Shown here: one piece after another, positions 6,813-14,517 of the stretch | Position numbering within the stretch: the stretch's first letter is position 1 | How the letters are laid out: each line of letters begins with the position of its first letter | Assembly: GCA_963661535.1 (NCBI GenBank) | Contig: CAVLCC010000047.1 | Span: 1-15,963, forward strand | DNA: 15,963 nucleotides | From: CAVLCC01 sp963661535 | GTDB taxonomy: Bacteria; Actinomycetota; Coriobacteriia; Coriobacteriales; CADBOM01 | Direction: 5' to 3' | Translations under genes and position numbers: made by a program | The notes under the pieces: generated by a model | What the model was told of the DNA's origin: nothing | The model's input: the letters and a program-made list of their open reading frames with translations, nothing else | Database searches by the model: none

Positions 6813-7373
6813 CTATATCTGAATTTTGGATTTTGCCATGCTAGGTCTAGATAAGCCTACAAACTTATTTACGACAGGCCAAAATGCGGCGCTTACAATA
6901 ACTGTGTAGATGGTCCATGGCAAAACCTTAAAAACCAGTGCGCCAAAAAAGCTAGACTCAAACCCAGAAATCGATAAGACTATGCAATAAACCATATTTA
7001 TTGCAAATGTTAAAATTCCGACTATTAAAAGCCAAGAAACTATGTCTTCTAACTTTATTAAGTCTGACAAGGTGCATGCAAAATAACACACTATAGCCAT
7101 AGAAAGCGACATGCAACCCACAGGACCACTTCCAAGCAAGTCAAATATAAGACCCGCTGCAAAACCTGCAATTGTGGCAGTTTTTTGTGAAGACTTTGCT
7201 AGCACTATTGCAAGTCCAACAATAAAAAAATTAGGAGAAATATCTGAAATTGCCATGTTTGGAGCAAGTATTGTTTGTAGCAAAAATGCAACGACGGCAA
7301 TTGCAATAAGTTTTGGTTTATCAATTTGAGACGCACTATTATTTAGGAGATTATCCATAGAATGATTGCCCAT
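6813..7373 (-). CDS. mreD: Rod shape-determining membrane protein MreD
   Basis: Small integral membrane protein of the elongasome that partners MreC. At 186 residues with about five or six hydrophobic segments, it carries the family's characteristic central segment: ATIAGFAAGLIFDLLGSGPV (66-85) followed by GCMSLSMAIV, containing GF-x-x-GL-x-x-D. A conserved proline-containing turn, ISPNFFIVGLAIVLA, precedes it. The first 20 residues and the last 15 are polar and probably cytoplasmic. The start is firm: GGAGGG lies six bases before the ATG, and the ATG shares one base with the TAA stop of mreC (TAATG), indicating translational coupling. MreD sequences diverge strongly, so the call also leans on position between mreC and mrdA. 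Confidence 0.92.
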   Translation of the reverse strand: MGNHSMDNLLNNSASQIDKPKLIAIAVVAFLLQTILAPNMAISDISPNFFIVGLAIVLAKSSQKTATIAGFAAGLIFDLLGSGPVGCMSLSMAIVCYFACTLSDLIKLEDIVSWLLIVGILTFAINMVYCIVLSISGFESSFFGALVFKVLPWTIYTVIVSAAFWPVVNKFVGLSRPSMAKSKIQI

Positions 7374-8338
7374 TATTGTCCCTCCCCGCTACTAGAAGTT
7401 GAAGAGCTACTGCCAGACGTGCTTGTTGATCCAGAAGCAGCAGAACTACTATCTGTAGAGCTCTCGCTTTGTGATGTGGCATTTTGCTGCGAAACCTCAG
7501 TCTGGTTTCCAGTAACAACAAGCACCTCTTGAGTGATATACGATACAGTGTTGGGATTAACTATGATTTTTTGATATGTATCTGTTGGATTGCTATCAAC
7601 ACGTGCAACTGACCCAACATAAATTCCTTTGGGATAAACGCCCCCCATACCAGATGTAATTACAGTATCGCCAACCTGAACACTAGTTGTAACTGGCACG
7701 TAATCAATATATAAAGTTCCATTAACAGAGCCGGTTAAAATACCTTCTGTTTGAGCATTTTGCAGATATACAGACACTCCGCTCGACTCGTCAGTTATCA
7801 GCTTTACTACCGAGCTTGTGGGCGACACACTTTCGATTTGTCCTAACAAGCCACTAGCATCCATAACAGGCATTCCAACAATCATGCCATCGCCTGAGCC
7901 TTTATCGATGGTAACTGTTTTGTTCCACGAGTCTGAGCTTCTGGTAACAATGTGTGCAGCAACGCTCTCTATATCATAAGAACTCTTGAGGTTTAGCAAG
8001 TCGCTTAAGCGCTGATTTTCTTGCTTATACTGCTCAATTTGTGAGTTTTGAGATTTTAGTTGAGAATTTTCTTGCTGCAAAGTTAGGTAATCTGAAGACG
8101 AAGCATTTGCATTTGCAGATGCTCCACTCATTGCATTAAACGGAATTGCAACAACGCTACCCAACGCATTAAAAGGGGTTGCAACCGTGGCCACTACACC
8201 CTTTAGAGAATGGAGCACCCCTCCATCGTCTTCTCTTGCCCATAAGGTCATTAAAGCAATAGAAATAACTACGGTTACAATTAGCGTAACAATGTTAGAA
8301 AATCCCGATTTTTTCTTTGGAGAACCTATTTCAACCAT
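7373..8338 (-). CDS. mreC: Rod shape-determining protein MreC
   Basis: Extracytoplasmic scaffold of the elongasome that activates PBP2. The 321 residues show the usual layout: short basic cytoplasmic tail, one transmembrane helix (about 14-34), an amphipathic stretch with an internal echo (TPFNAL 54-59 and IPFNAM 65-70), a dimerising coiled coil (84-118: QQENSQLKSQNSQIEQYKQE), then the beta-barrel domains with VTIDKGSGDGMIVGMPVMD (142-160) and GDTVITSGMGGVYPKGIYVG (223-242). The last 44 residues (278-321) are a low-complexity tail almost wholly Ser, Thr, Gly, Gln and Ala, not part of the core fold. The ATG at 8338 lies 12 bases after the mreB stop and has only a weak ribosome site, so it may rely on coupling to mreB translation. 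Its stop overlaps the mreD start. Confidence 0.95.
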   Translation of the reverse strand: MVEIGSPKKKSGFSNIVTLIVTVVISIALMTLWAREDDGGVLHSLKGVVATVATPFNALGSVVAIPFNAMSGASANANASSSDYLTLQQENSQLKSQNSQIEQYKQENQRLSDLLNLKSSYDIESVAAHIVTRSSDSWNKTVTIDKGSGDGMIVGMPVMDASGLLGQIESVSPTSSVVKLITDESSGVSVYLQNAQTEGILTGSVNGTLYIDYVPVTTSVQVGDTVITSGMGGVYPKGIYVGSVARVDSNPTDTYQKIIVNPNTVSYITQEVLVVTGNQTEVSQQNATSQSESSTDSSSAASGSTSTSGSSSSTSSSGEGQ

Positions 8339-8350
8339 TCTGGCAAACTA

Positions 8351-9400
8351 CTACTTCTGTGTGTATGACCTGCGAAGAGCCTCAGGATTTTCAAGAGCTG
8401 CTAAGCATCCCTCAACAACATTTGAAAATGCAGTCTCCGACACATACACTGGCACCTCTAGTTCTTGGATCAAAAGTTTATCTAGCATTTTTAGAAGTGC
8501 GCCTCCACCTGTTAGCAAGATACCGTTTCGGATAATATCTGCTGCAAGGTCAGGATCAGTTTCGTTAAATGTATCTTTAATTGCAGTAACAATTTCTTGA
8601 AGAGGTTGCCTAATGCCTTCACGAACATCTTCTGATTGAACAATCTCAGAACGAGGCAAGTTGGTTGTTAGGTCTCGACCCGAGATTTCCATATCAAGTT
8701 CGCCAGTTGAAATAGGCATTGCAGATCCAATTGCAATCTTAATGTCTTCTGCAGTTCTGTTTCCAATATGCAAGCCGTATACATCGCGCACGTGACGCAT
8801 TACTGCATCGTCAAGCTCGTTTCCAGCTATGCGCAAAGATCTAAATGCAACAATTCCGCCTAGGGATATAATTGCTATCTCGCTTGTGCCGCCTCCGATG
8901 TCAACGACCATCGATCCAGTTGGCTCATCTACCGGAAGCCCCGCTCCAATTGCAGCGGCCATAGGCTCTTCTAGCAAAAATGCTTGCCTTGCTCCTGCTT
9001 GAATTGTGGCCTCAAACACAGCACGTTTTTCAACAGAAGTAACGCCGCATGGAATACAAATCACAACCTTTGGCTTTGGCTGCCACATGTGTCTGCGCGG
9101 ATTTGCCTTATTTATAAAGTAGCTAAGCATAGCTTCTGTAACATCGTAGTCTGCAATTACACCATCTGCCAAAGGCTTTTCGACAACAATATTTCCAGGA
9201 TTGCGACCTATCATCTCTCGAGCTTCGTAGCCAACAGCCAAAACACGATTTGAATTAGCGTCAATAGCAACTACCGAGGGCTCATTTAAGACGATGCCCT
9301 CGCCAGGAATTGCAACGAGAGTATTGGCGGTTCCCAAGTCGATCGCCATCTCGCTTCCCCATTGACCAAATAGTTCATCTATAAAAGACAATTGTCTCAA
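8351..9400 (-). CDS. mreB: Cell shape-determining actin homolog MreB
   Basis: Bacterial actin that forms membrane-bound filaments guiding side-wall synthesis. Up to 349 residues, with DLGTANT (21-27, phosphate loop 1), VVEKPLADGVIADYDVTEAM (72-91), FLLEEPMAAAIGAGLPVDEP (141-160) with the ATPase-site glutamates, MVVDIGGGTSEIAIISLGG (164-182, phosphate loop 2) and GILLTGGGALLKMLDKLL (293-310, adenosine loop). There is no usable upstream ATG. The coordinate given is a TTG at 9400, but the in-frame TTG three codons on (9391) has better spacing to GGGAG and gives an N-terminus of typical length (346 residues); ATG at codon 18 would cut close to the phosphate loop. The hydrophobic/charged N-terminus (LSFIDELFGQW) may be the membrane-binding helix. 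It starts 23 bases after the TPR gene. Confidence 0.96.
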   Translation of the reverse strand: MRQLSFIDELFGQWGSEMAIDLGTANTLVAIPGEGIVLNEPSVVAIDANSNRVLAVGYEAREMIGRNPGNIVVEKPLADGVIADYDVTEAMLSYFINKANPRRHMWQPKPKVVICIPCGVTSVEKRAVFEATIQAGARQAFLLEEPMAAAIGAGLPVDEPTGSMVVDIGGGTSEIAIISLGGIVAFRSLRIAGNELDDAVMRHVRDVYGLHIGNRTAEDIKIAIGSAMPISTGELDMEISGRDLTTNLPRSEIVQSEDVREGIRQPLQEIVTAIKDTFNETDPDLAADIIRNGILLTGGGALLKMLDKLLIQELEVPVYVSETAFSNVVEGCLAALENPEALRRSYTQK

Positions 9401-9423
9401 ACTCCCAACTGGGTTAATCCATA

Positions 9424-10965
9424 CTAGTTTTGTGACTGTGAGCCAGATGTGCTTGAGTTAGAACTCGAGTTGGTTGTAGAGTTCGACACATTGCTCTGGT
9501 CGGTTGCTGTTCCAAGTGCTGTTGTTGAACTAGAATCGCTAGTAGACTTTGGAGCAAGTTGAATGCTGCTTATCTTCCAGCCAACTAAATCTAGTGGGTT
9601 TCTAAAATCTCTAGACAACTTGATGTCGTATCTAACTGTGCCGCCCTTAGCCAGCTTGGCACTAACTATCACTTCAGACGAAAGCATAGATTGCTCCGTA
9701 TAATCTATAGAAATATCTGAGGTTTTGGCTACGCCATTCATAGTTTGTGCAATCTTTGCTTTATCATCGTCGTTTGATGTTGTTATCCAACACGAGGTTG
9801 TATCTTCCCCTGCCTCATGTTGTTTAAAAAGCTGCTGGACTGTAGAGGTCTGTGTTGGAAAACCATAGCCTAGCCAAAAAGCAACGCCTCCTCCAATAGC
9901 TATAATAAGCAAAATAATCAAAACTATCAAAAGCTTGCGACCTCTTCTTTTTGGCTTTACATTGGTTTGGTCTAGCAAAACCTGAAGGTCGTCAGGCCCC
10001 TCATCTGGAAGAGTAAAAAATCCCGTATCATCTGCAGACGGAATACCTGCACCCAGAGTATCTTCTTCTTGAATACTCGTCTTGTTGTCTTCAACCAACT
10101 TTTGATCTGCTGGTAAGTCGTCATAGCTCATCGAATCAAGCGAATCGTCATTTAATACATCAATTCCGCTGTCGTCGTGTTGATATGATTGCGTAGATGA
10201 AGGACTCGAATAATCTGTGCTGCTATTATCTGGCAAAGGATAAACGTTTGCAGATTTTGGAGTCAAAGAGCGCATATAGTCTGAGCTTGCAGCCTCTGAT
10301 AGCTGGTAACTTCCATCTTTTATGGCATTTTCAAACGACTCTCTTGCCTGCGTCATTTGACCCATTGCAACATAAGCTTGCCCCATGTTTGCATATGTTT
10401 TGTTTAGTGTTTGCTGATCTGGACTAAACTCAAAAATTGCCTTATAAGTTTCTACCGCATCAGATGGACGGTTAAGACCCATAAAACAAACTCCCAAATT
10501 AAGGAGTGATTTTACGGGTTGAGGATTAGACTCATCTACAGCAGCATTCCTAAACGCAGTTCCAGCACTTGCAAAATCTCCAAGCTGCATATATGCGTTG
10601 CCCATGCCGTTATATGTTTTATATGGAGTTTTATAGCTTGGGTCAAGAAGCACCTTTTCAAACTGAGCAATTGCTTCTTGATAATTGCCAGTACTGCTTA
10701 GGGCTAATGCATAATTTGAGTGAACCGATGTAAGGCTATCGTAACTCTCATCTAAAAGTGCTTTGCTATATGCATCAGATGCATCTTTGTAATTGTGCAT
10801 TTTGATAAGGCAGTTGCCAAGCATGTGATAAACAAGTCCAGCCTCGCCAGCATCAAACTGACCTGAGCTTTGTTTTATACAATCATAGTATCCACGAAGA
10901 GCCTCTTCGTAGTTTTTTTGTGCGTACGCTGATTTGGCGTTTTCAAGTGTTTGTGTGTCTAGCAA
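9424..10965 (-). CDS. TPR-repeat, single-span membrane protein heading the mre cluster (function unknown)
   Basis: I do not recognise a named family. Residues about 8-235 form tetratricopeptide repeats (for example ALALSSTGNYQEAIAQFEKVL, written here to note the A/G-x-Y-x-EA pattern at 86-106; also GNAYMQLGDFASAGTAFRNA at 122-141). Residues 240-335 are an acidic, Ser/Asp-rich linker. A basic PKRRGRK cluster precedes one transmembrane helix (about 343-366), and residues 370-470 form an external domain ending in a Ser/Thr/Asn-rich tail (471-513). TPR and linker are therefore predicted cytoplasmic. The start is TTG at 10965; an in-frame TAA lies 33 bases upstream and no ATG is available. An 11-codon reading frame (10994-10959) overlaps the start but lacks a ribosome site. 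Only 23 bases separate it from mreB, so a role with the elongasome is likely but inferred. Confidence 0.85.
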   Translation of the reverse strand: MLDTQTLENAKSAYAQKNYEEALRGYYDCIKQSSGQFDAGEAGLVYHMLGNCLIKMHNYKDASDAYSKALLDESYDSLTSVHSNYALALSSTGNYQEAIAQFEKVLLDPSYKTPYKTYNGMGNAYMQLGDFASAGTAFRNAAVDESNPQPVKSLLNLGVCFMGLNRPSDAVETYKAIFEFSPDQQTLNKTYANMGQAYVAMGQMTQARESFENAIKDGSYQLSEAASSDYMRSLTPKSANVYPLPDNSSTDYSSPSSTQSYQHDDSGIDVLNDDSLDSMSYDDLPADQKLVEDNKTSIQEEDTLGAGIPSADDTGFFTLPDEGPDDLQVLLDQTNVKPKRRGRKLLIVLIILLIIAIGGGVAFWLGYGFPTQTSTVQQLFKQHEAGEDTTSCWITTSNDDDKAKIAQTMNGVAKTSDISIDYTEQSMLSSEVIVSAKLAKGGTVRYDIKLSRDFRNPLDLVGWKISSIQLAPKSTSDSSSTTALGTATDQSNVSNSTTNSSSNSSTSGSQSQN

Positions 10966-11092
10966 GCCTCTATGTCCCGTCTCTTCGATGCCATTAATGT
11001 TTTATTTAAGCTTCATTTTGTAATTGCTGTAATTGCGTCATCTTCATTAGCAGTATCTGAGTTTTTGCTGCATATATGTTTTGTTGTTTTAT
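10966..11092 (-). other. Spacer between cyclophilin and TPR genes with 9-bp tandem duplication
   Basis: A 127-base AT-rich spacer. TGTAATTGC is present twice in tandem at 11019-11027 and 11028-11036. No terminator for the cyclophilin gene and no convincing promoter for the elongasome cluster could be picked out, so whether the two are co-transcribed is open. Confidence 0.45.
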
Positions 11093-11620
11093 TTACGCCT
11101 TGTTTTTTATCGTTACAGAGATAATTTCGTCTCCAACTCCTAGAGAATGAACAACATTTAGTCCAGAAATTGTTTGACCAAATACTGTATATCCATCGTC
11201 TAAGAAAGGTTGGTCTCCCAAACAAATATAGAACTGACTTCCTGCTGAGTCTGGATGCTGAGCTCTAGCCATAGCCAAAGTTCCATCTTTATGTGTGTTA
11301 TTTGGGTTAGTCATAAACTCTTGATGAATGTTATATCCAGGTCCACCAGTTCCTGCAACAGGTCCTTTGTAGCTGTTAGTGCGCAGCTGCTCTGGAGTAA
11401 GATCTTTAGTATATGGACACCCACCTTGAATAACAAAATTTGGAACATGGCGATGAAACTTTAGACCATCATAAAATCCTTTGTCTGCTAGCTCTACAAA
11501 ATTGCCAACATGAATTGGAGCATCCTTGCCATGAAGCTGAATTTCGATTGTTCCCTTGCTGGTTTTAATAACAGCTACTTCTTCTCCCGTTGGTTTGTAT
11601 TCAGGAGTGTACATATTCAT
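11093..11620 (-). CDS. Peptidyl-prolyl cis-trans isomerase, cyclophilin type
   Basis: Catalyses cis-trans isomerisation of peptide bonds before proline. The 175 residues have no signal peptide, so it is cytoplasmic. The cyclophilin core is clear: FHRHVPNFVIQGG (55-67) gives R57, F62 and Q65, matching human cyclophilin A R55, F60 and Q63; GTLAMARAQHPDSAGSQFYI (113-132) gives the SQF segment with Q129 and F130. The human W121 and H126 positions are F139 and Y144 (PFLDDGYTVFG), as in many bacterial members. About 25 residues (70-95) are inserted before the HQEF segment. A strong GGAGGT site sits seven bases before the ATG at 11620. It lies between the 867-residue membrane gene and the TPR gene on the same strand; its link to cell-wall synthesis is positional only. 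Confidence 0.95.
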   Translation of the reverse strand: MNMYTPEYKPTGEEVAVIKTSKGTIEIQLHGKDAPIHVGNFVELADKGFYDGLKFHRHVPNFVIQGGCPYTKDLTPEQLRTNSYKGPVAGTGGPGYNIHQEFMTNPNNTHKDGTLAMARAQHPDSAGSQFYICLGDQPFLDDGYTVFGQTISGLNVVHSLGVGDEIISVTIKNKA

Positions 11621-11894
11621 AAAGCTAACCTCCGCTATATTACAAATTTTGCAATCTTAATTGCTATGTTGTGCTACTTATTAATGCAATACAATGCAAT
11701 ATTTTACATGCAGTTAAGTCTGCCAAAAAGCATTAACTATAAGATGATAATACATTTTGAAATATTTGGCACCCAAAAAGCACTATTTGCGGCGTGTGTA
11801 GCTATGACTTGAGGGTATTCAACACAAACTCTTCAAGATTTTAAAAATTTGAGGTGGAGAGCTTGGCTCAAATTTGGCTCAAATATTCAAAAAC
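11621..11894 (-). other. Spacer between the 867-residue membrane gene and cyclophilin
   Basis: Contains 274 AT-rich bases with no credible gene. At its upstream end is the inverted repeat described separately as a possible terminator. Near the cyclophilin gene, AATGCAAT occurs at 11683-11690 and 11693-11700, exactly ten bases (one helical turn) apart. A TTGGCA hexamer on the minus strand upstream of it has no good -10 partner at 17 bases, so a cyclophilin promoter is probable by position but not resolved. Confidence 0.4.
11845..11875 (-). terminator. Possible intrinsic terminator of the 867-residue membrane gene
   Basis: AAATTTGAG (11845-11853) and CTCAAATTT (11867-11875) are perfect 9-base inverted copies around a 13-base loop. 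Read on the minus strand, the stem begins 19 bases after the stop codon and is followed by TTTTTAAAA. Position and T-run fit a terminator; the stem is AT-rich and the loop large, which weakens it. The right arm is part of an 11-base tandem repeat (TTGGCTCAAAT at 11863-11873 and 11874-11884), so an alternative pairing is possible. Confidence 0.45.
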
Positions 11895-14498
11895 TTAAGA
11901 CGTTGCATTGGGATCGATCTTAAAGCTGCCCACGGGTTCCTCAATGTTGCCATCGTCTGAAATCTTATTTTGTTCTTTCTCGAGTTGTTTGAATTGCCAT
12001 CTGTGCAAATCGCATATTAACCATGTGAGTCCTGCTGTGCAATAAACCAAAATAAGTGCTGGCAAAAGTAGCCCTGAGTCTTCAACCAATACAACGACTA
12101 CGCTAACAATCATTGACGCAGTAAATGCGGCCTTAAAGAAATAATTTCTGTCCCAAAAAACATCATAAGGAGCAGGTTTTTTTATCCGCAGCCAAGCCAA
12201 ATAAACCCACATAATAACAAGTGCTATAGACAAAGCCGGACTAAAGAAAAGTGTATCCAAACTAAGCTTAAACATATTTCCCAAAATTATTGGGATATAG
12301 GCAACTCCATCTGATATGAGGCGTGATGCAGTAACGCCTAGATGCGATTGCCCTCCTAGACCATCTACAAAGATAAGCACTATTACCATCAGTATGCAGC
12401 CCACCATAGTACAGATAACTATCTTCCACGAAATTCTATGTCCTCTAAACATCCACCAAGCAGCAAATGTTCCAATTGTGACCCACACAAGAGCTCCAAA
12501 GTTAGATCCCCACCAAGGTGCAATAATTATTGCTAGCAATACCAAAGATAGAAGCGGGAACAAAACCTTAGCAAAGAGCTTTGAAATCTTTAGGTCAGGA
12601 AATCTGTTTAGCAAAAGTCCCGATAACATCATCCAAGCTCCAAACATAACTGCCGCGCCCTCGTTGCCAATTCCGGTAAAACGCCCGAGTTTTATAGGTT
12701 GGTATGAGAGATATCCTACGCGAGATAAGTGTGAGCCGCTAAGTTGGTCTAGCGCAATTACTATCACGGTTATCGCCAGCAAGAACAGAAGTGAATACAA
12801 CCAGCGGCCAGAAAGTTTGCCTATGGCAATGGCAACGCAGGCAAGCGAGATAGTAACTGCAATACACAAAGCAACCATGTCAAAAGGTGACGTTGGGTCT
12901 TTGGCTAAGGCAATCATCAAATATGTAGAAACCGGAAAAGCAGACGCCGCAAGCCAAAACAGCCGTGTGAGAATTATCATTATATCCGCCACACGCAAGG
13001 GAAGTTTTATTTTTGGCGAAAGCATTATTGCCGAACATCCAAATGCAAGTGCAAGCAAAATGCAAAGCAGAAAAATCATGAGCCATTGACCATCGCAAAT
13101 ACAATCAGCCAAATCTGCTTCGTTTTCTAAATAATTTACTACGTCTGAAGTTGTTGGTCTATATCCATTTTCATTGTTAAAAAGCGGGGGTTCTCCATAA
13201 AGTGGTGTGCCATTTTCTATTTGAGATGCCTCACCACAAAAATTTGCCAAAGTAGCAGAGATGTCCAAAGCAGTAACCAGTCCCGAACGCCCCGTGCTTT
13301 TAGAAGATAAAATTCCGCTATAGCCTGACCCATATACGATTAAAGGACCGTATCCATCATCTTCATGAGATTCTTGACTAACCTCGGAGAGTGAAGAATA
13401 AATTATTAGCGTGTCATTTTCTTCCATGCGGTCTAGCACCATGCCAACTACAGAGTCAAAAGACAAAGTAGCCTTTTTCCAATATGCTGAACCTGTAGAG
13501 CCAGGAAATTTGAGCCTGTATGTTCCTGCTCGGTAAAGGTCTCCAGAATCTATAGCAACCAAAGAGCTGGCAGTGGCATCGTCTGCTTTCATCGCATTTA
13601 ATACTTTGTCGAGTTGCTGTTCGTAAGCTTCTAAGTTGGAGGTTTCGTAAGGAAAATCGCCAACGGGATTTAGCAATGTTTGTGGATCTGTTACTGAATA
13701 TTGAACTACTCCAGAAATATCTGAAGCCAAAATTGCAGCTGGGCGCACGATATTATATTCATAATCACTGCACCCTACGGCAGCCGTTTTCCAGCCTTTG
13801 CTGCATAAAATTTGACCTATCCTGCAGTCGGAGTGCACGCCTGAATTAAATGTTACATTTTCTGACATAGAAGTTGCAGTGCTTGTCCATACGTCATCAG
13901 TTTTGGCATTGCTATTTTGTGTGCCGCTATCTAGCTTGCCATAGTCGGACTTTTTGATTTCTGACGTGGTGGAGCTACTAATTTTTTTGATCTTTGGGTT
14001 TGATTCGCTACTAACATATGTTCCAGCTTCTAGCTTGCTTACGTTTATTGTTGCTGGAGCTTCACGCCAATATCCGCTTCCAATGCACGTGGCAGCCTCG
14101 TCAGCAGATATGGAATTTTGTGTGTTTCGCAAAGAAGATCTGGTAATAACATTTCCAAGTGCACTGCTCGATAGAATTGAGTGAAGTCTTGGTGTTGCAA
14201 GCTGGTCTATGTCTTCCCAACACAAATATGGAGCATTTAACACGTACACGGTTTGTTTATGTGCGCTTTGCGCGTTTTGTGTGTTTTGTGTGTTCGTGGA
14301 TTGCTCATCTGATTTTGACGACTCGCTTTGATTGTTTTGAGTATCCTGTGCGTCAGTGGCGCTTTGTGTTTGTGTTTCCGCCACGCTATTGTAATTAAGA
14401 GTTTGAGCATAACTAGGCGTTACACATTGCAAAAATACAACTAGCAAAGTCATTATAACTAGTATGGTTTTTCTAATATCCTTAATGCCAAACGTCAT
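11895..14498 (-). CDS. Exported alkaline-phosphatase-fold-like domain fused to a polytopic membrane domain (function unknown)
   Basis: An 867-residue envelope protein with no assigned function. Order: signal-like hydrophobic helix (10-31, ending SYAQ), a Gln/Ser/Thr/Asn-rich linker (35-82), an external domain (about 83-465), then about ten membrane helices (471-830) and a charged cytoplasmic tail. The external domain recalls the alkaline-phosphatase superfamily pattern of actinobacterial membrane proteins: VYVLNAPYLCWEDIDQLATP (84-103), LVAIDSGDLYRAG (313-325) and GPLIVYGSGYSGILS (384-398) followed by GLVTALDISATL (406-417). Key metal ligands look degenerate: Asn88 stands where the superfamily usually has Asp, and no DHG/GHG motif is seen. 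The membrane part has LGRFTGIGNEGAA (604-616) and VEDSGLLLPALIL (805-817), motifs I recall from a poorly characterised family. The ATG at 14498 has only a weak ribosome site. The family comparison is from memory. Confidence 0.8.
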   Translation of the reverse strand: MTFGIKDIRKTILVIMTLLVVFLQCVTPSYAQTLNYNSVAETQTQSATDAQDTQNNQSESSKSDEQSTNTQNTQNAQSAHKQTVYVLNAPYLCWEDIDQLATPRLHSILSSSALGNVITRSSLRNTQNSISADEAATCIGSGYWREAPATINVSKLEAGTYVSSESNPKIKKISSSTTSEIKKSDYGKLDSGTQNSNAKTDDVWTSTATSMSENVTFNSGVHSDCRIGQILCSKGWKTAAVGCSDYEYNIVRPAAILASDISGVVQYSVTDPQTLLNPVGDFPYETSNLEAYEQQLDKVLNAMKADDATASSLVAIDSGDLYRAGTYRLKFPGSTGSAYWKKATLSFDSVVGMVLDRMEENDTLIIYSSLSEVSQESHEDDGYGPLIVYGSGYSGILSSKSTGRSGLVTALDISATLANFCGEASQIENGTPLYGEPPLFNNENGYRPTTSDVVNYLENEADLADCICDGQWLMIFLLCILLALAFGCSAIMLSPKIKLPLRVADIMIILTRLFWLAASAFPVSTYLMIALAKDPTSPFDMVALCIAVTISLACVAIAIGKLSGRWLYSLLFLLAITVIVIALDQLSGSHLSRVGYLSYQPIKLGRFTGIGNEGAAVMFGAWMMLSGLLLNRFPDLKISKLFAKVLFPLLSLVLLAIIIAPWWGSNFGALVWVTIGTFAAWWMFRGHRISWKIVICTMVGCILMVIVLIFVDGLGGQSHLGVTASRLISDGVAYIPIILGNMFKLSLDTLFFSPALSIALVIMWVYLAWLRIKKPAPYDVFWDRNYFFKAAFTASMIVSVVVVLVEDSGLLLPALILVYCTAGLTWLICDLHRWQFKQLEKEQNKISDDGNIEEPVGSFKIDPNATS

Positions 14499-14517
14499 CT
14501 TAATCTATCTTAATCTA
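14498..14517. repeat. 10-bp tandem repeat overlapping the start codon of the membrane gene
   Basis: TCTTAATCTA is present twice in perfect tandem (14498-14507 and 14508-14517). On the coding (minus) strand this places TAGATTAAGA twice directly before and into the ATG, occupying the ribosome-binding region and leaving no good Shine-Dalgarno sequence. A change in copy number would move upstream signals by ten bases relative to the start. Confidence 0.75.

Noticed and set aside
8187..8600. 137-codon plus-strand frame across the mreB-mreC junction
   Set aside because: Antisense to two firmly identified genes, with no domain features; a shadow of codon bias.
10959..10994. 11-codon leader peptide overlapping the TPR start
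   Set aside because: No ribosome site before its ATG and no regulatory codon pattern; kept only as a remark in the gene entry.
11013..11225. 70-codon minus-strand frame overlapping the end of the cyclophilin gene
   Set aside because: It lies in another frame of the cyclophilin and continues into the spacer; the composition (Trp, Cys, Asn, Arg) is not protein-like and no ribosome site was seen.
12316..13089. 257-codon open frame on the plus strand inside the 867-residue gene
   Set aside because: It is antisense to a membrane-protein coding region; the translation is rich in Pro, Ser and Ile with no recognisable domain, and it lacks a ribosome site. The opposite strand has clear signal peptide, motifs and helices.
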